In this document: in pieces, positions 8,750 through 17,071 of the stretch
Layout of the letters: every line of letters starts with the position of its first letter
Numbering within the stretch: position 1 is the first letter of the stretch
DNA from: an uncultured Ruminococcus sp.
Lineage (GTDB): Bacteria > Bacillota > Clostridia > Oscillospirales > Ruminococcaceae
Assembly: GCA_910576995.1 (NCBI GenBank)
Contig: CAJTLC010000001.1
Location: forward strand, 1,221 to 65,220
DNA: 64,000 nucleotides
Reading direction: 5' to 3'
Translations under genes and position numbers: made by a program
The notes under the pieces: generated by a model
Database searches by the model: none
What the model was told of the DNA's origin: nothing
What the model saw: only the letters and a program-made list of their open reading frames with translations

Positions 8750-9274
8750 ATGAAAAAATATCTTGTTGTAGTCGATATGCAGAACGACTTCGTTGACGGC
8801 GCGCTCGGAACAAATCAGGCGCGTGCCATAATTCCGTCAGCAGTGGAGAAGATAAAAGGATTTGACGGAGATATCTTCGCTACATTCGATACTCACTTTG
8901 ACGATTACATGGAAACCGCCGAGGGCAAAAAGCTGCCTGTTCCGCACTGCATAAAGGATACGGGTGGCTGGCAGCTCAATAAGGAAATTTTGGCGGCTCT
9001 TTCGGAAAAAGGCTTTACATCGGTGGAGAAGTACACATTCGGCTCTGTTGATCTGCCTGAAATAATAAAGACGGCGGCTGACGGAGATGAGTTTACAGTC
9101 GAGCTTATCGGGCTTTGCACGGATATATGCGTTATCAGCAACGCTCTTTTGCTAAAGGCAAATTTCCCCGAAGCTGCCATTGCCGTTGACGAGAAGTGCT
9201 GCGCAGGCGTAACTCCGGAAAAGCACAATGCGGCTGTCGAAATTATGAAAAGCTGCCATATAGATATTATGTAA
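8750..9274 (+). CDS. pncA: nicotinamidase (isochorismatase-fold amidase)
   Basis: A 174-residue isochorismatase-fold hydrolase. Asp9 in VVDMQNDF, a Lys near 94 in VEKYTFGS and Cys127 in GLCTDICV form the expected catalytic triad; DTHF (about 47-50) supplies metal ligands. It converts nicotinamide to nicotinate in the cytoplasm, feeding the nicotinate phosphoribosyltransferase encoded 12 bases downstream. The gene starts 14 bases after nrtR behind an AAAGGAG site. Length and context fit a true nicotinamidase rather than an isochorismatase. Confidence 0.88.
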   Translation: MKKYLVVVDMQNDFVDGALGTNQARAIIPSAVEKIKGFDGDIFATFDTHFDDYMETAEGKKLPVPHCIKDTGGWQLNKEILAALSEKGFTSVEKYTFGSVDLPEIIKTAADGDEFTVELIGLCTDICVISNALLLKANFPEAAIAVDEKCCAGVTPEKHNAAVEIMKSCHIDIM

Positions 9275-9286
9275 GGAGAAAATGCT

Positions 9287-10480
9287 ATGAAACTCGAACC
9301 GATAATTATATCTCTTCTTGACACCGATCTGTATAAATTCAATATGAATCAGGTGATTTTCCACAAGCACACAGACCTTTGCGGACAGTATTACTTCAAA
9401 TGCCGCAATAAGGGAATAGTTTTCACTCCCGAAATGGCGCAGGAAATCAATGAGCAGATCGACCGCCTATGTACTCTGACATTCACAGAAGAAGAACTGG
9501 ATTACCTCCGCTCTATACGATTTATCAAGAACGACTATGTGGAATTTTTACGTCTTTGGCGACCTGTCCGCGATTATGTTACTGCTGAACTTGACGAGAA
9601 CGGCGAGCTTAAAATAGTAGTTGACGGCCCGCTTTTTTCGGCAATGCAGTTCGAGATATACCTGCTTGAGATAGTCAACGAAGTCTATTTTCGTATGAAG
9701 TTTGATTATGAAAAGCTGAAAAAATCGGCGGAGAAACGTCTTGACGCCAAGATAAAGGCTCTGAACGACGGAACTTATACTTTCAAGTTTGCGGAATTCG
9801 GCTGCCGCAGAAGACTGTCACGCGAGTGGGAGGACGTTGTTGTGAAGCGGCTCTGTACCGAAACCGATAACTGCGTCGGAACGTCAAACGTGTATCTTGC
9901 AATGAAGTACAATGTTACGCCTGTCGGAACATATGCTCACGAGTTTGTACAGATGTATCAGGGAATTGACTCGATTCCTTTGGCGTACACCAATTACTAT
10001 GCTATGAAAGATTGGTATGACGAGTATAACGGCGATAACGGCACAGCTCTTACAGATACTATAACTACCGATCTTTTCCTGCTGGATTTCAACCGTTCTA
10101 TGGTGAACAACTACACAGGCGTCCGCCACGACAGCGGCGACCCCTACGAATGGGGAGAAAAGATAATAGCTCACTACAAAAAGTTCGGTATTGATCCCAA
10201 AACAAAGCTTCTTCTGTTCAGCGACAGCCTTGACTTTGACCGCGCACAGAAACTGAACGATTACTTTTGCGGGAGAGCGAAAGCGTCTTTTGGCATCGGA
10301 ACATTCTGCTCAAATGATACCGATGAAGAAGCCCTCAACATCGTTATAAAGCTTCAGTATGTCAACGGACGTCCTGTCGCAAAGCTGTCTGACGACGCAG
10401 GAAAGGCGATGTGTCGTGATGAAGCTTATCTTGAATACCTCAAGCGTTCTGTTGAATTCAGGCTGAACAGGGAAAAATAA
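9287..10480 (+). CDS. pncB: nicotinate phosphoribosyltransferase
   Basis: A 397-residue enzyme that joins nicotinate and PRPP to nicotinate mononucleotide, with ATP hydrolysis (Preiss-Handler route). Recognised segments are LLDTDLYKFNMNQVIF at the start, PVGTYAHEFVQMYQG with the phosphorylated His, VRHDSGDPYEWGEK, LLFSDSLD and FGIGTFCSND. Length agrees with the enterobacterial-type short form. It is the last gene of the nrtR-pncA-pncB operon; no clear terminator stem was found directly behind it. Confidence 0.92.
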   Translation: MKLEPIIISLLDTDLYKFNMNQVIFHKHTDLCGQYYFKCRNKGIVFTPEMAQEINEQIDRLCTLTFTEEELDYLRSIRFIKNDYVEFLRLWRPVRDYVTAELDENGELKIVVDGPLFSAMQFEIYLLEIVNEVYFRMKFDYEKLKKSAEKRLDAKIKALNDGTYTFKFAEFGCRRRLSREWEDVVVKRLCTETDNCVGTSNVYLAMKYNVTPVGTYAHEFVQMYQGIDSIPLAYTNYYAMKDWYDEYNGDNGTALTDTITTDLFLLDFNRSMVNNYTGVRHDSGDPYEWGEKIIAHYKKFGIDPKTKLLLFSDSLDFDRAQKLNDYFCGRAKASFGIGTFCSNDTDEEALNIVIKLQYVNGRPVAKLSDDAGKAMCRDEAYLEYLKRSVEFRLNREK

Positions 10481-10555
10481 ATGAGGAACATGAGTAACAG
10501 TGAGTAACACTATGTTCCCCTAAAAAAAGCCCGTAATATAGGCAAATAATTAACG

Positions 10556-10696
10556 TTGGGGAACTGGGGAACAAATTCGCGCATTGTCTATAGGTATGAT
10601 AAAAATATATATTATAGTTAGATAATTTAACGCATAGTACAGTAGTAAAATAAATATATGGTATGTATGCGGGGGATTTGTTCCCCAGTTCCCCAA
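10556..10696. repeat. long inverted repeat of GGGGAAC/GTTCCCC motifs in a gene-free gap
   Basis: The gap 10481-10970 holds no convincing gene. A perfect 21-base inverted repeat lies at 10556-10576 and 10676-10696 (arm begins TTGGGGAACTGGGGAAC), enclosing about 100 AT-rich bases. Two further degenerate copies of the TGTTCCCC motif occur at 10513-10520 and 10740-10760. The arms are each internally repeated (GGGGAACTGGGGAAC). The spacing is too large for a terminator and no T-run follows. Confidence 0.8.
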
Positions 10697-10839
10697 GCGG
10701 CAAAAAACCGCGTAAAACAGGCATTTTTCACTGCAAATTATGTTCCCCGAACTGCTCCCCGTTTTAGAGGTTGCCATATATAAATTTGCCTTGATTATTC
10801 TTGAATGTTCACGGAAAATCTACAATTAGAGCGTGTTCC

Positions 10840-10897
10840 AGAGCCTGTTTAAAATTTTGGCGCGTGCGGATTTTCGAGCAGATTTTAAACAGGCTCT
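10840..10897. repeat. short palindromic mobile-element remnant
   Basis: A perfect 16-base inverted repeat (10840-10855 and 10882-10897, arm begins AGAGCCTGTTTAAA) flanks 26 bases that include TGCGGATTTTCGAGCA, a block also present in the 18977-19163 element. It is preceded directly by AGAGCGTGTTCC. It looks like a minimal non-autonomous element. Confidence 0.6.
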
Positions 10898-10906
10898 AAT
10901 AAAATA

Positions 10907-10937
10907 AAGCCGTAATCGGGCGTTCCGACTACGGCTT
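10907..10937 (-). terminator. terminator of the permease / cytidylate-kinase-like operon
   Basis: A 13-bp stem with one mismatch, AAGCCGTAATCGG (10907-10919) and CCGACTACGGCTT (10925-10937), is followed on the minus strand by TTTATTTTATT. It lies 33 bases beyond the stop of the gene at 10971. Confidence 0.85.
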
Positions 10938-10970
10938 CAAAATTCTGCTTTCAAGCAGAGCAGCTACATA

Positions 10971-11570
10971 CTATTTATAAGCATTCATACGCGCTTTTAT
11001 ATAATCTTCAAGGAAATCAATGGTTTTTTCAATACCGAGACGGCTGCTGTTTACAGTCAGGTCGTACAAACGGGAATCGCCCCAGTGAAGTCCGACGTGA
11101 TAATTGTGATAGCGTTTTCTTTTCTTGTCCTTTTTCTCAATAAAAAGTTTCGCTTCGGATTCGTTCATTTCGTAGAGTTTTGTAACTCTTTTGATCTTTT
11201 CGTCCATATCGCCGATTATGAAAAGCGATACAAGTCCGTCAAAATCGCGGAGTTTCGATTCTGAACATCTGCCGACAACAACGAAAGATTCGCCGCTTTC
11301 AGCCTTTTTGCGAAGAAAATCAAACTGCATATCTGCAATATTATCCTCTATCGAATTGCTGAAACCGCGTACGCGGCGTGAAGTCAGACGTGATTTCGGA
11401 GCTTCGTCAAGTTTTTCGATTTCAGAGGCGGTCATGCCCATTTTATTGGCAATTTCAGTGATAAGATGACGGTCGTAGATAGGCAGATCGAATCTTTTAG
11501 CGAGAGCCTCAGCGATAACGCGTCCGCCGCTTCCGAATTCTCTTCCTACGGAAATAATTATTTGTGACAT
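10971..11570 (-). CDS. cytidylate-kinase-like P-loop protein
   Basis: A 199-residue protein with ISVGREFGSGGRVIAEALA, a P-loop typical of the cytidylate-kinase-like family (PF13189), followed by the LPIYDRHLI segment. FVVVGRCSES and the basic KKDKKRKRYHNYH region correspond to the lid and nucleotide-binding parts. These proteins are distinct from the essential Cmk and their substrate is not established. ATG 11570 has AGGAGGT upstream. The gene follows the permease gene by 14 bases on the minus strand, so the two form an operon; the functional link between a transporter and this kinase is unclear. Confidence 0.8.
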   Translation of the reverse strand: MSQIIISVGREFGSGGRVIAEALAKRFDLPIYDRHLITEIANKMGMTASEIEKLDEAPKSRLTSRRVRGFSNSIEDNIADMQFDFLRKKAESGESFVVVGRCSESKLRDFDGLVSLFIIGDMDEKIKRVTKLYEMNESEAKLFIEKKDKKRKRYHNYHVGLHWGDSRLYDLTVNSSRLGIEKTIDFLEDYIKARMNAYK

Positions 11571-11584
11571 AACTTTACCTCCTG

Positions 11585-12937
11585 TTATAAGTATCTGAAG
11601 AAAATGTATGCGGTTGAGATAGCAAGTACGATTATAGTTGCAGGGGCAAGTTTTGCGCAGTATTTTCCCCAGCTGATCGGATAACCGTTTTTAGCTGCAA
11701 CCGACGTTCCGACAACGTTTGCGGACGCTCCGATAGGAGTTGCGCTGCCGCCGATATCCGTTCCGATAGAAAGCGTCCATGCAAGAGTGCTGGTGGGAAT
11801 TCCGGAAGAGTTTGCAAGGCTGATAATAACGGGAACCATAGTTGCCGCGAAAGGAATATTGTCAACAAATGCGCTTGCAATAGCCGATATCCAGAGAATG
11901 ATAGCAATCATTACATATGCGTTTCCGCCGCTTATCTTGCCGATAAAGTCCGCTATGTATTCGAGGATTCCGGTCTCTTCAAGTCCGCCTACGACGATAA
12001 ACAGACCGATAAAGAATACGAGGGTTTTGTAATCGACCTTTTTGAGGAGTGTGAGAGCGTCCTTTCCGGCGGCTGCAAGAGTGATTACGGCGATTATCGT
12101 TCCTATAGTTGCAACGGTAAGATGAGTTGCGGAATGGGAAACGAGCAGAATAACCGCAAGTGCGAAGATAACGGAACTGATAATGAAATCTTTCTTATTG
12201 GTTATCGCGGTTGAGGGCGCAGGGAGTTTTGAAATATCTACAGCTTCGCCGCTTGTGGATTTAAGCTCCTTTTTGAATGCAAAAAAGAAGAACAGGATAG
12301 TGAAAACAAGGCAGATTCCCGCGCAGACTCCTGTATTTGTGAGAAAATCAAAGAATGAGTAGCCAAGAGAAGTGCCGACGATGATGTTGGGCGGATCGCC
12401 GCACATTGTTGCAGAGCCTCCTAAATTAGCGCAGAAAATCTCCGAAAGGATCATGGGGATAGGGTTGAATTTCAGAAGCTGCGCCAGTTCGATAGTTACG
12501 GCGGCAAGGAACATGATTACCGTGATGCTGTCGATAAACATGGAAAGCACAGCCGACATGATCATAAATGTGATGAAGATCGGTATCGTTCTGCATTTTA
12601 CAAGAAACGCAATCTTCATGCAAAGCCAGCGGAAGAAGCCGGCTTTTGCCATTCCCTCGACCATGATCATCATGCCTGCAATAAAGACGATTGTAGCCCA
12701 GTTGATACCCTTGCTTTCGCTTTCCGTTACCTGATACCAGAAATCGGGCTTTATGAAATTTTTTACAGCAATAGTATTCCAGATCGCGCCTCCGTCTCTC
12801 ATGCAGATACCGAAAACGATAACGAGAGTGAGCAGACCGCATCCAAGAGTTACATAGTGCCGTTCGATCTTATCCAGAACGATCATCAGGAACATCGCAA
12901 TGAATATGACGACAGCAAAAATTTGTGCTGCTAACAT
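11585..12937 (-). CDS. SLC13/ArsB-NhaD-type ion transporter
   Basis: A 450-residue integral membrane protein with about 11-12 hydrophobic segments. Two equivalent signatures, GGSATMCGDPPNIIVGTS (about 175) and GTDIGGSATPIGASANVVG (about 405), are the inverted-repeat hairpin motifs of the ion transporter superfamily (Na+/H+ antiporter NhaD, arsenite ArsB, citrate CitMHS and SLC13 groups). The substrate cannot be read from sequence; a dicarboxylate or Na+/H+ exchanger is plausible. GGAGG lies 11 bases before ATG 12937. A TTGAAT/TATAAT promoter lies upstream at 13026-13054. Confidence 0.85.
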   Translation of the reverse strand: MLAAQIFAVVIFIAMFLMIVLDKIERHYVTLGCGLLTLVIVFGICMRDGGAIWNTIAVKNFIKPDFWYQVTESESKGINWATIVFIAGMMIMVEGMAKAGFFRWLCMKIAFLVKCRTIPIFITFMIMSAVLSMFIDSITVIMFLAAVTIELAQLLKFNPIPMILSEIFCANLGGSATMCGDPPNIIVGTSLGYSFFDFLTNTGVCAGICLVFTILFFFFAFKKELKSTSGEAVDISKLPAPSTAITNKKDFIISSVIFALAVILLVSHSATHLTVATIGTIIAVITLAAAGKDALTLLKKVDYKTLVFFIGLFIVVGGLEETGILEYIADFIGKISGGNAYVMIAIILWISAIASAFVDNIPFAATMVPVIISLANSSGIPTSTLAWTLSIGTDIGGSATPIGASANVVGTSVAAKNGYPISWGKYCAKLAPATIIVLAISTAYIFFRYL

Positions 12938-13025
12938 ATTGAATAATACCTCCGTTCGGACAGAGTCCTTATATTTTTTTCTTCACAAGTCTGTTTTGTG
13001 ATAGATTTATGAAGAACCAAATCGA

Positions 13026-13054
13026 ATTATAGCACAATTAACGAAAAAATTCAA
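13026..13054 (-). promoter_or_regulatory. promoter of the ion-transporter operon
   Basis: On the minus strand TTGAAT (13049-13054), a 17-base spacer and TATAAT (13026-13031) lie about 90 bases before the transporter start codon at 12937. Confidence 0.75.
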
Positions 13055-13180
13055 GAAGAATTCTGATTTTTTTTATTTTCTATGAAATGAAGTATTTTTT
13101 TGGTGCATAATGAAAATTTTTAGTGAATTTTTCATTTAGCTTATTATATACCGCAAAATTAATTTTTTCTATACTGATAC

Positions 13181-13212
13181 AAAACGCCCCCATTGAAAAA
13201 TCAACGAGGGCA
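13181..13212 (-). terminator. terminator of glnN
   Basis: On the minus strand TGCCCTCGTTGA pairs with TCAATGGGGGCG (13185-13212 in plus coordinates, with G-T pairs) across a four-base loop, followed by TTTTGTAT. It begins 25 bases after the glnN stop codon. Confidence 0.8.
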
Positions 13213-13236
13213 TTTATGGGGAGAAAAGTAGATGTC

Positions 13237-15327
13237 TTATTTAACGCCGAAGAGGAGCTTGTCGTAAGTCGGGAACGGCCAGTAGTCCTCAGCCGTAACA
13301 GTTTCGGCTTTATCGGCAGCGGCGCGGAGAGCGTCCATTTTGGGAAGAATGCTGTCGCGCACAAATTCCGAAGCGGATACTGCGTCCTCATACGATCTAA
13401 GTTCGGCAACCGCGCCTTCAAGAGCGGAAGCAGATTCGTCCATTTCGTCGATCAGATCGGAAAGCAATGTGATAAGTCTCTTTTCATATTTGCAGGCTAC
13501 CGATACAACGTCGTTCTTGACAGCAACAGCGGAAGCGGTATCAGCCGTAAATTTAGTAACGGCAGGAATAATTTCCTTGCGCGCCATGTCGATCATTGTC
13601 AAAGCCTCGATGTTGACAGCCTTTACATAGTTGTCGAGCATGATATCGCGGCGAGAATAGATCTCGGCTTCTGTGAAAATACCGTGCGATGTGAGCATAT
13701 CAACGTTTTTCTTATCGCAGATACGCGGCATTGCGTCGGCAGTCGTTTTGAGATTCATAAGACCGCGCTTTTCTGCTTCAGCTATCCATGCGTCGTCATA
13801 TCCGTTGCCGTTGAAGATGATACGCTTGTGATCCTTGATCGTTCTTCTGATAAGTTCGTGAAGAGCCGTATTGAAATCGTCAGCCTTTTCAAGTTCGTCG
13901 GCGAACTGCTTCAGCACTTCCGCAACAGCCGCATTCAGATGAATGTTGGCGCATGAAATGCTGTTGGATGAACCCAGCATACGGAATTCGAATTTATTGC
14001 CCGTAAAGGCGAAAGGCGAAGTTCTGTTTCGGTCAGTGGTATCCTTGCGGAATTTCGGAAGAACGTCAACGCCAAGCTGCATTCTTTCCTTTTTAGTTCC
14101 GTCGTAAGGAATATCCTTTTCGATAGCGTCAAGAACGGCGGTAAGCTCGTCGCCGAGGAAGATCGAGATAACAGCCGGAGGAGCTTCATTTGCGCCGAGA
14201 CGATGATCGTTTCCTGCCGTTGCAACCGAAAGTCGGAGAAGATCCTGATAATCGTCGACAGCCTTTATTACGGCGGCAAGGAACAGCAGGAACTGCGCGT
14301 TATCATGAGGAGTATCGCCGGGCGAAAGGAGATTTACTCCCGTATCAGTGGAGATTGACCAGTTATTGTGCTTGCCCGAACCGTTTACGCCTGCGAAAGG
14401 CTTTTCATGAAGCAGGCAGACAAGACCGTGCTTCTTCGCAACTTTCTGCATAACTTCCATGGTAAGCTGGTTATGGTCTGTAGCGATATTCGTTGTGCTG
14501 TAGATCGGAGCAAGTTCGTGCTGAGCGGGAGCAACTTCGTTATGCTTGGTCTTGGCAAGGATTCCGAGTTTCCACAATTCCTTGTCGAGATCAGCCATAT
14601 ATTCGGAAACTTTCTGCTTGATAGAGCCGAAGTAATGATCTTCCAGTTCCTGACCCTTGGGAGGCATTGCGCCGAAGAGGGTACGTCCGCTCATGATGAG
14701 ATCTTTTCTCTGCGCATAGAGATCGGCAGGAACGAGGAAATATTCCTGTTCAGGACCTACTGAAGTCTTGACAACCTGCACCTTGTCGTTTCCGAAAAGT
14801 TTCAGAATGCGGAGAGCCTGCTTGTTGATAGCGTCCATGGAACGGAGCAGGGGAACTTTCTTATCAAGAGCCTCGCCCGTGTATGAACAGAATGCAGTGG
14901 GAATGTAGAGCGTGCCGTCCTTGATAAACGCGTATGAAGTGGGATCCCAAGCCGTATAGCCTCTTGCTTCGAAAGTAGCGCGAAGTCCGCCGGAGGGGAA
15001 CGATGAAGCGTCGGGTTCGCCCTTAACGAGTTCTTTACCGGAAAATTCCATGATAACTCTTCCGTCGGGAGCAGGCGTGATAAAGCTGTCGTGCTTTTCA
15101 GCCGTCAGACCCGTAAGAGGCTGAAACCAGTGAGTGTAATGAGTACAGCCATGCTCGATAGCCCAGTCTTTCATTGCAGCCGCAACAGAATCCGCAACGG
15201 ATGCGTCGAGGGGAGTACCCTTATCAATAGTTTCCTTAAGACTTTTATAAACCTTTTCGGGCAGACGAGCTTTCATAACTCTGTCGTCGAATACCATTGA
15301 ACCAAAGTAATCAGTAATCTTTTCCAT
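13237..15327 (-). CDS. glnN: glutamine synthetase type III
   Basis: A 696-residue enzyme, the usual length for GSIII and much longer than GSI. It makes glutamine from glutamate, ammonia and ATP in the cytoplasm. Signatures include EKPFAGVNGSGKHNNWS in the active site, GPEQEYFLV with metal-binding Glu residues, LGANEAPPAVISIFLGDEL and NRTSPFAFTGNKFEFRMLGSS. A GAGGAGA ribosome site precedes ATG 15327. It follows pyrG by 27 bases on the same strand, so glutamine supply and the glutamine-consuming CTP synthase are probably co-transcribed. Together with the GltBD operon starting at 19612 it makes a complete GS-GOGAT cycle. Confidence 0.95.
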   Translation of the reverse strand: MEKITDYFGSMVFDDRVMKARLPEKVYKSLKETIDKGTPLDASVADSVAAAMKDWAIEHGCTHYTHWFQPLTGLTAEKHDSFITPAPDGRVIMEFSGKELVKGEPDASSFPSGGLRATFEARGYTAWDPTSYAFIKDGTLYIPTAFCSYTGEALDKKVPLLRSMDAINKQALRILKLFGNDKVQVVKTSVGPEQEYFLVPADLYAQRKDLIMSGRTLFGAMPPKGQELEDHYFGSIKQKVSEYMADLDKELWKLGILAKTKHNEVAPAQHELAPIYSTTNIATDHNQLTMEVMQKVAKKHGLVCLLHEKPFAGVNGSGKHNNWSISTDTGVNLLSPGDTPHDNAQFLLFLAAVIKAVDDYQDLLRLSVATAGNDHRLGANEAPPAVISIFLGDELTAVLDAIEKDIPYDGTKKERMQLGVDVLPKFRKDTTDRNRTSPFAFTGNKFEFRMLGSSNSISCANIHLNAAVAEVLKQFADELEKADDFNTALHELIRRTIKDHKRIIFNGNGYDDAWIAEAEKRGLMNLKTTADAMPRICDKKNVDMLTSHGIFTEAEIYSRRDIMLDNYVKAVNIEALTMIDMARKEIIPAVTKFTADTASAVAVKNDVVSVACKYEKRLITLLSDLIDEMDESASALEGAVAELRSYEDAVSASEFVRDSILPKMDALRAAADKAETVTAEDYWPFPTYDKLLFGVK

Positions 15328-15354
15328 AATAATTTCTCCTCATTATCATTGCAA

Positions 15355-16947
15355 TTATTTCATTGAAGCCTTTATAAAATCCGCAAAAAGCTTGTGCGGC
15401 TTATTAGGTCTTGATTTGAATTCGGGGTGGAACTGAACTCCCACAAACCAAGGATGATCGGGAAGTTCAACTATTTCCACAAGCCTTTCGTCAGGTGAAA
15501 GCCCCGACATTTTCATACCGCCGCGAGCAAGTATGCTTCGGTATGCGTTGTTGAATTCATAACGGTGGCGGTGGCGTTCGTAAATAAGTTCTTCGCCGTA
15601 AATTTCGCGGCATTTTGAATCGGGAGCGAGCTTGCACGGATAAAGTCCGAGACGCATCGTTCCGCCTTTTTCGGAAACGTTCTTCTGATCTTCCATTATA
15701 TGGATAACGGGATCGGGAGTATCGCTGAATTCCGCAGAATTTGCGTCGGTGATACCTGCGGCGTTTCTTGCGAATTCCGTGACAGCCATCTGCATTCCGA
15801 GACATATGCCGAAGAATGGAACGCGGTTTTCTCTTGCGTATCTGATAGCCTCTATCATGCCCTCGATGCCGCGCTTTCCGAATCCTCCGGGTACGATTAT
15901 TCCCTCGCATTCTTTAAGCTTGCTGCCGACGTTTTCAGGAGTGATCTCTTCCGAATCTATCCATCTTATATCAACGGCTGCGTCGTTGACGATACCGCCG
16001 TGACGAAGAGCCTCTGCAACCGAAAGATAAGCGTCATGAAGCTCGACGTATTTGCCGACAAGTCCTATCACGACTTTTTTATCTGCATTTTCGGCTCGCT
16101 TTACCATTTCCGTCCATTCCGCAAGATCAGGGGTGCGCTTTTCCAGACCGAGGTGATCGCATACCGATTCGGCAAGCCCTTCCTTTTCAAGCCACAGCGG
16201 AACTTCGTAAAGCGACGGCGCAGTAAGATTCTGTATTACGTCGTCTTTTCTGATATTGCAGAAAAGCGCGATCTTTGCCTGCATATCTTCGGGGATAGGC
16301 ATTTCGCTTCGGCATACGATAATGTCGGGCTGAATACCTATCGAAAGAAGTTCTTTTGTTGAATGCTGCGTGGGTTTTGATTTCAATTCCTCCGAGCCTG
16401 CGATATACGGTACAAGAGTAACGTGTATGTAGGCTACATTATTACGCCCCTGTTCCGTGCCGACCTGACGAATCGCTTCAAGAAAGGGAGTGGATTCGAT
16501 ATCTCCCACCGTTCCGCCTATTTCAGTAATAACTACGTCGGCGTTCGCGTCCTTTGCCGCGCTGTAGACTTTGTTTTTTATCTCGTTGGTGATATGGGGG
16601 ATTACCTGCACGGTCGCTCCGAGATAATCGCCGCGGCGTTCCTTTTCGATTACGTTGCGGTAAACTCTGCCTGTTGTAACGTTGGAATTTACGGTGAGAT
16701 TCTCATCTACGAAACGCTCGTAATGACCGAGATCGAGATCGGTTTCCGCGCCGTCGTCGGTAACGAATACCTCGCCGTGCTGATAGGGCGACATAGTACC
16801 GGGATCGACGTTGATGTAGGGGTCGAATTTCTGAATGGTAACTTTGTAGCCGCGCTGCTTCAGCAGTCTTCCGAGAGAAGCTGCCGTAATACCTTTGCCG
16901 AGTCCTGAAACGACTCCGCCTGTCACAAAAATATACTTTGCTGACAT
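15355..16947 (-). CDS. pyrG: CTP synthase
   Basis: A 530-residue enzyme from ATG 16947; an in-frame codon 24 bases further upstream is less likely because TGGAGAAAAG sits at ribosome-site distance from 16947. It aminates UTP to CTP using glutamine. The N-terminal synthase domain starts KYIFVTGGVVSGLGKGITAA, with a P-loop and the allosteric CTP-binding ETDLDLGHYERF and IGGTVGDIES stretches. The C-terminal class I glutaminase has the nucleophile Cys in FFGICLGMQ and the His-Glu pair in QFHPEF. It is full length. An inverted repeat lies in its upstream gap (16992-17052). Confidence 0.97.
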   Translation of the reverse strand: MSAKYIFVTGGVVSGLGKGITAASLGRLLKQRGYKVTIQKFDPYINVDPGTMSPYQHGEVFVTDDGAETDLDLGHYERFVDENLTVNSNVTTGRVYRNVIEKERRGDYLGATVQVIPHITNEIKNKVYSAAKDANADVVITEIGGTVGDIESTPFLEAIRQVGTEQGRNNVAYIHVTLVPYIAGSEELKSKPTQHSTKELLSIGIQPDIIVCRSEMPIPEDMQAKIALFCNIRKDDVIQNLTAPSLYEVPLWLEKEGLAESVCDHLGLEKRTPDLAEWTEMVKRAENADKKVVIGLVGKYVELHDAYLSVAEALRHGGIVNDAAVDIRWIDSEEITPENVGSKLKECEGIIVPGGFGKRGIEGMIEAIRYARENRVPFFGICLGMQMAVTEFARNAAGITDANSAEFSDTPDPVIHIMEDQKNVSEKGGTMRLGLYPCKLAPDSKCREIYGEELIYERHRHRYEFNNAYRSILARGGMKMSGLSPDERLVEIVELPDHPWFVGVQFHPEFKSRPNKPHKLFADFIKASMK

Positions 16948-16991
16948 CTGCTTTTCTCCATTAATTAACAATATTTATCTTAATCAAGACA

Positions 16992-17052
16992 GCGGCGAAT
17001 TGAGGGAGAATTTATTTTAGAGCCTGTTAGGTTCAAATTTTCAATTCGCCGC
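16992..17052. repeat. inverted repeat between amt and pyrG
   Basis: GCGGCGAATTGA (16992-17003) and TCAATTCGCCGC (17041-17052) are perfect 12-base arms around 37 bases that contain TAGAGCCTGTTAGG, related to the ends of the 10840 element. No T-run follows in either direction, so a simple terminator is unlikely; an element remnant or a leader structure in front of pyrG are both possible. Confidence 0.65.
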
Positions 17053-17071
17053 ATTGTCCCGATTAAAAACT

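Noticed and set aside
10481..10970. Short open frames in the gap after pncB (for example 10458-10724 and 10550-10777 on the minus strand)
   Set aside because: They run across inverted repeats and AT-rich sequence, without ribosome sites or recognisable protein features.
13123..13956. 277-codon plus-strand open frame across the glnN terminator and the end of glnN
   Set aside because: It crosses a terminator and the antisense of a certain gene; no start site or family match.
16948..16971. Upstream start for pyrG eight codons earlier
   Set aside because: The ribosome site TGGAGA lies within that extension at the right distance from ATG 16947, and the conserved protein starts there.
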